The notes beneath the pieces were generated by a model. The model was not told the DNA's origin, made no database searches, and saw only the letters and a program-made list of their open reading frames with translations. From assembly GCA_041481485.1 (NCBI GenBank), contig JBGPBY010000412.1, forward strand, positions 1 through 6,723: 6,723 bases of DNA. Direction: 5' to 3'. A program made the position numbers and the translations under genes. Positions 6,200 through 6,723 of the stretch are shown here, one piece after another; within the stretch, counting starts at the first letter, position 1, and the number at the start of each line of letters is the position of its first letter. The DNA comes from JBGPBY01 sp041481485. GTDB lineage: Bacteria; Acidobacteriota; Terriglobia; 20CM-2-55-15.

Positions 6200-6723
6200 C
6201 TAGGTCTTCTCCACCTGCAGAAAATCGAGCTCCACGGGTGTCGCACGTCCGAAAATGGTCACCATCACTTTCAGAGTGTTCCGGTCCCCGTTGACTTCAT
6301 CCACAACTCCATTAAAGTTCGTGAATGGCCCATCGATGATTCGAACGGATTCGCCCTTTTCAAAAGTCTGCTTGGGCTTCGGGCTGTTGGCCGCTGTTGC
6401 GACTTTGTAAACTATTTGCTGAACCTCTTCATCGCTGAGAGGCGTCGGGTTCTGTCCGGAACCCACAAAACCGGTGACGCGGGGCGTGCCTTTGACGACG
6501 TGCCACGCGCGATCGCTCGGCTTCCCCTTCTCGTCGGCATCCATCTCCACCAGAACGTAGCCGGGATAAAACATTTTCTGCGAAACAACGCGCTTCCCGC
6601 CCCGAACTTCGACCACTTCTTCTGTCGGAATGAGCACGTTGTGAATTTCGCTCTCGAGTCCAAACGCGTTGATACGGCTGCTCAGACTTTCCGCAACCTT
6701 GCGCTCGAACCCCGAATAGGTGT
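6200..6723 (-). CDS. nusG: Transcription termination/antitermination protein NusG, 5' end missing
   Basis: Elongation factor that binds the RNA polymerase clamp through its N-terminal NGN domain. Through its KOW domain it contacts Rho or ribosomal protein S10, coupling transcription to termination or translation. The frame is open to the right edge, and the visible protein begins TYSGFERKV. Only about ten residues (normally an M...WYVVH-type start) are missing. The NGN domain includes IPTEEVVEVRGGKR, FYPGYVLVEM and VKGTPRVTGFVGSG. The KOW domain lies in 6203-6364 with FEKGESVRIIDGPFTNFNGV and IFGRATPVELDFLQVE. A GTG at 6635-6637 could be mistaken for the start, but conserved NusG sequence continues upstream of it. 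Its partner beta subunit is encoded in the same cluster. Confidence 0.97.
   Translation of the reverse strand, partial: TYSGFERKVAESLSSRINAFGLESEIHNVLIPTEEVVEVRGGKRVVSQKMFYPGYVLVEMDADEKGKPSDRAWHVVKGTPRVTGFVGSGQNPTPLSDEEVQQIVYKVATAANSPKPKQTFEKGESVRIIDGPFTNFNGVVDEVNGDRNTLKVMVTIFGRATPVELDFLQVEKT

Noticed and set aside
6635..6637. GTG as the nusG start
   Set aside because: Conserved NusG sequence (TYSGFERKV and the following helix) continues upstream of it to the window edge, so it is an internal valine.

Overview
The window carries the left part of a classic bacterial nusG-rplK-rplA-rplJ-rplL-rpoB cluster. Every recognised gene lies on the minus strand, so transcription runs from the right edge towards base 1. 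The genes encode transcription factor NusG (5' end beyond the right edge), ribosomal proteins L11, L1, L10 and L7/L12, and the beta subunit of RNA polymerase (3' end beyond the left edge). Spacing is tight: 9 nt between nusG and rplK, 4 nt between rplK and rplA, 23 nt between rplA and rplJ, and 69 nt between rplJ and rplL. This suggests one co-transcribed, translationally coupled unit.

The best guess for the host is an Acidobacteriota bacterium. The evidence is RpoB. It has an E. coli-like overall layout, but also an eight-cysteine double zinc-ribbon insertion near residues 81-145 and a charged insertion near residues 668-712. I associate both with acidobacterial RpoB from memory. The moderately GC-rich composition fits, but no rRNA or other phylogenetic marker is present and I could not run a search.

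Layout: 1-3501 is rpoB (1167 codons, open at the left edge). 3502-4054 is an unusually long rplL-rpoB interval of about 550 nt. It contains one open frame of about 157 codons whose middle resembles the back half of an FkbM-type methyltransferase. It lacks the SAM-binding N-terminal part and looks like a remnant. 4055-4441 is rplL, 4511-5038 rplJ, 5062-5754 rplA, 5759-6190 rplK, and 6200-6723 nusG (partial).

The genes act together in translation and transcription. L1 forms the mobile stalk at the ribosomal E site. L11, L10 and L7/L12 form the GTPase-associated stalk. NusG and RpoB are parts of the elongating transcription complex. I see no new defence, mobile or biosynthetic system. The points that deserve a second look are the methyltransferase-like frame between rplL and rpoB and the RpoB insertions.
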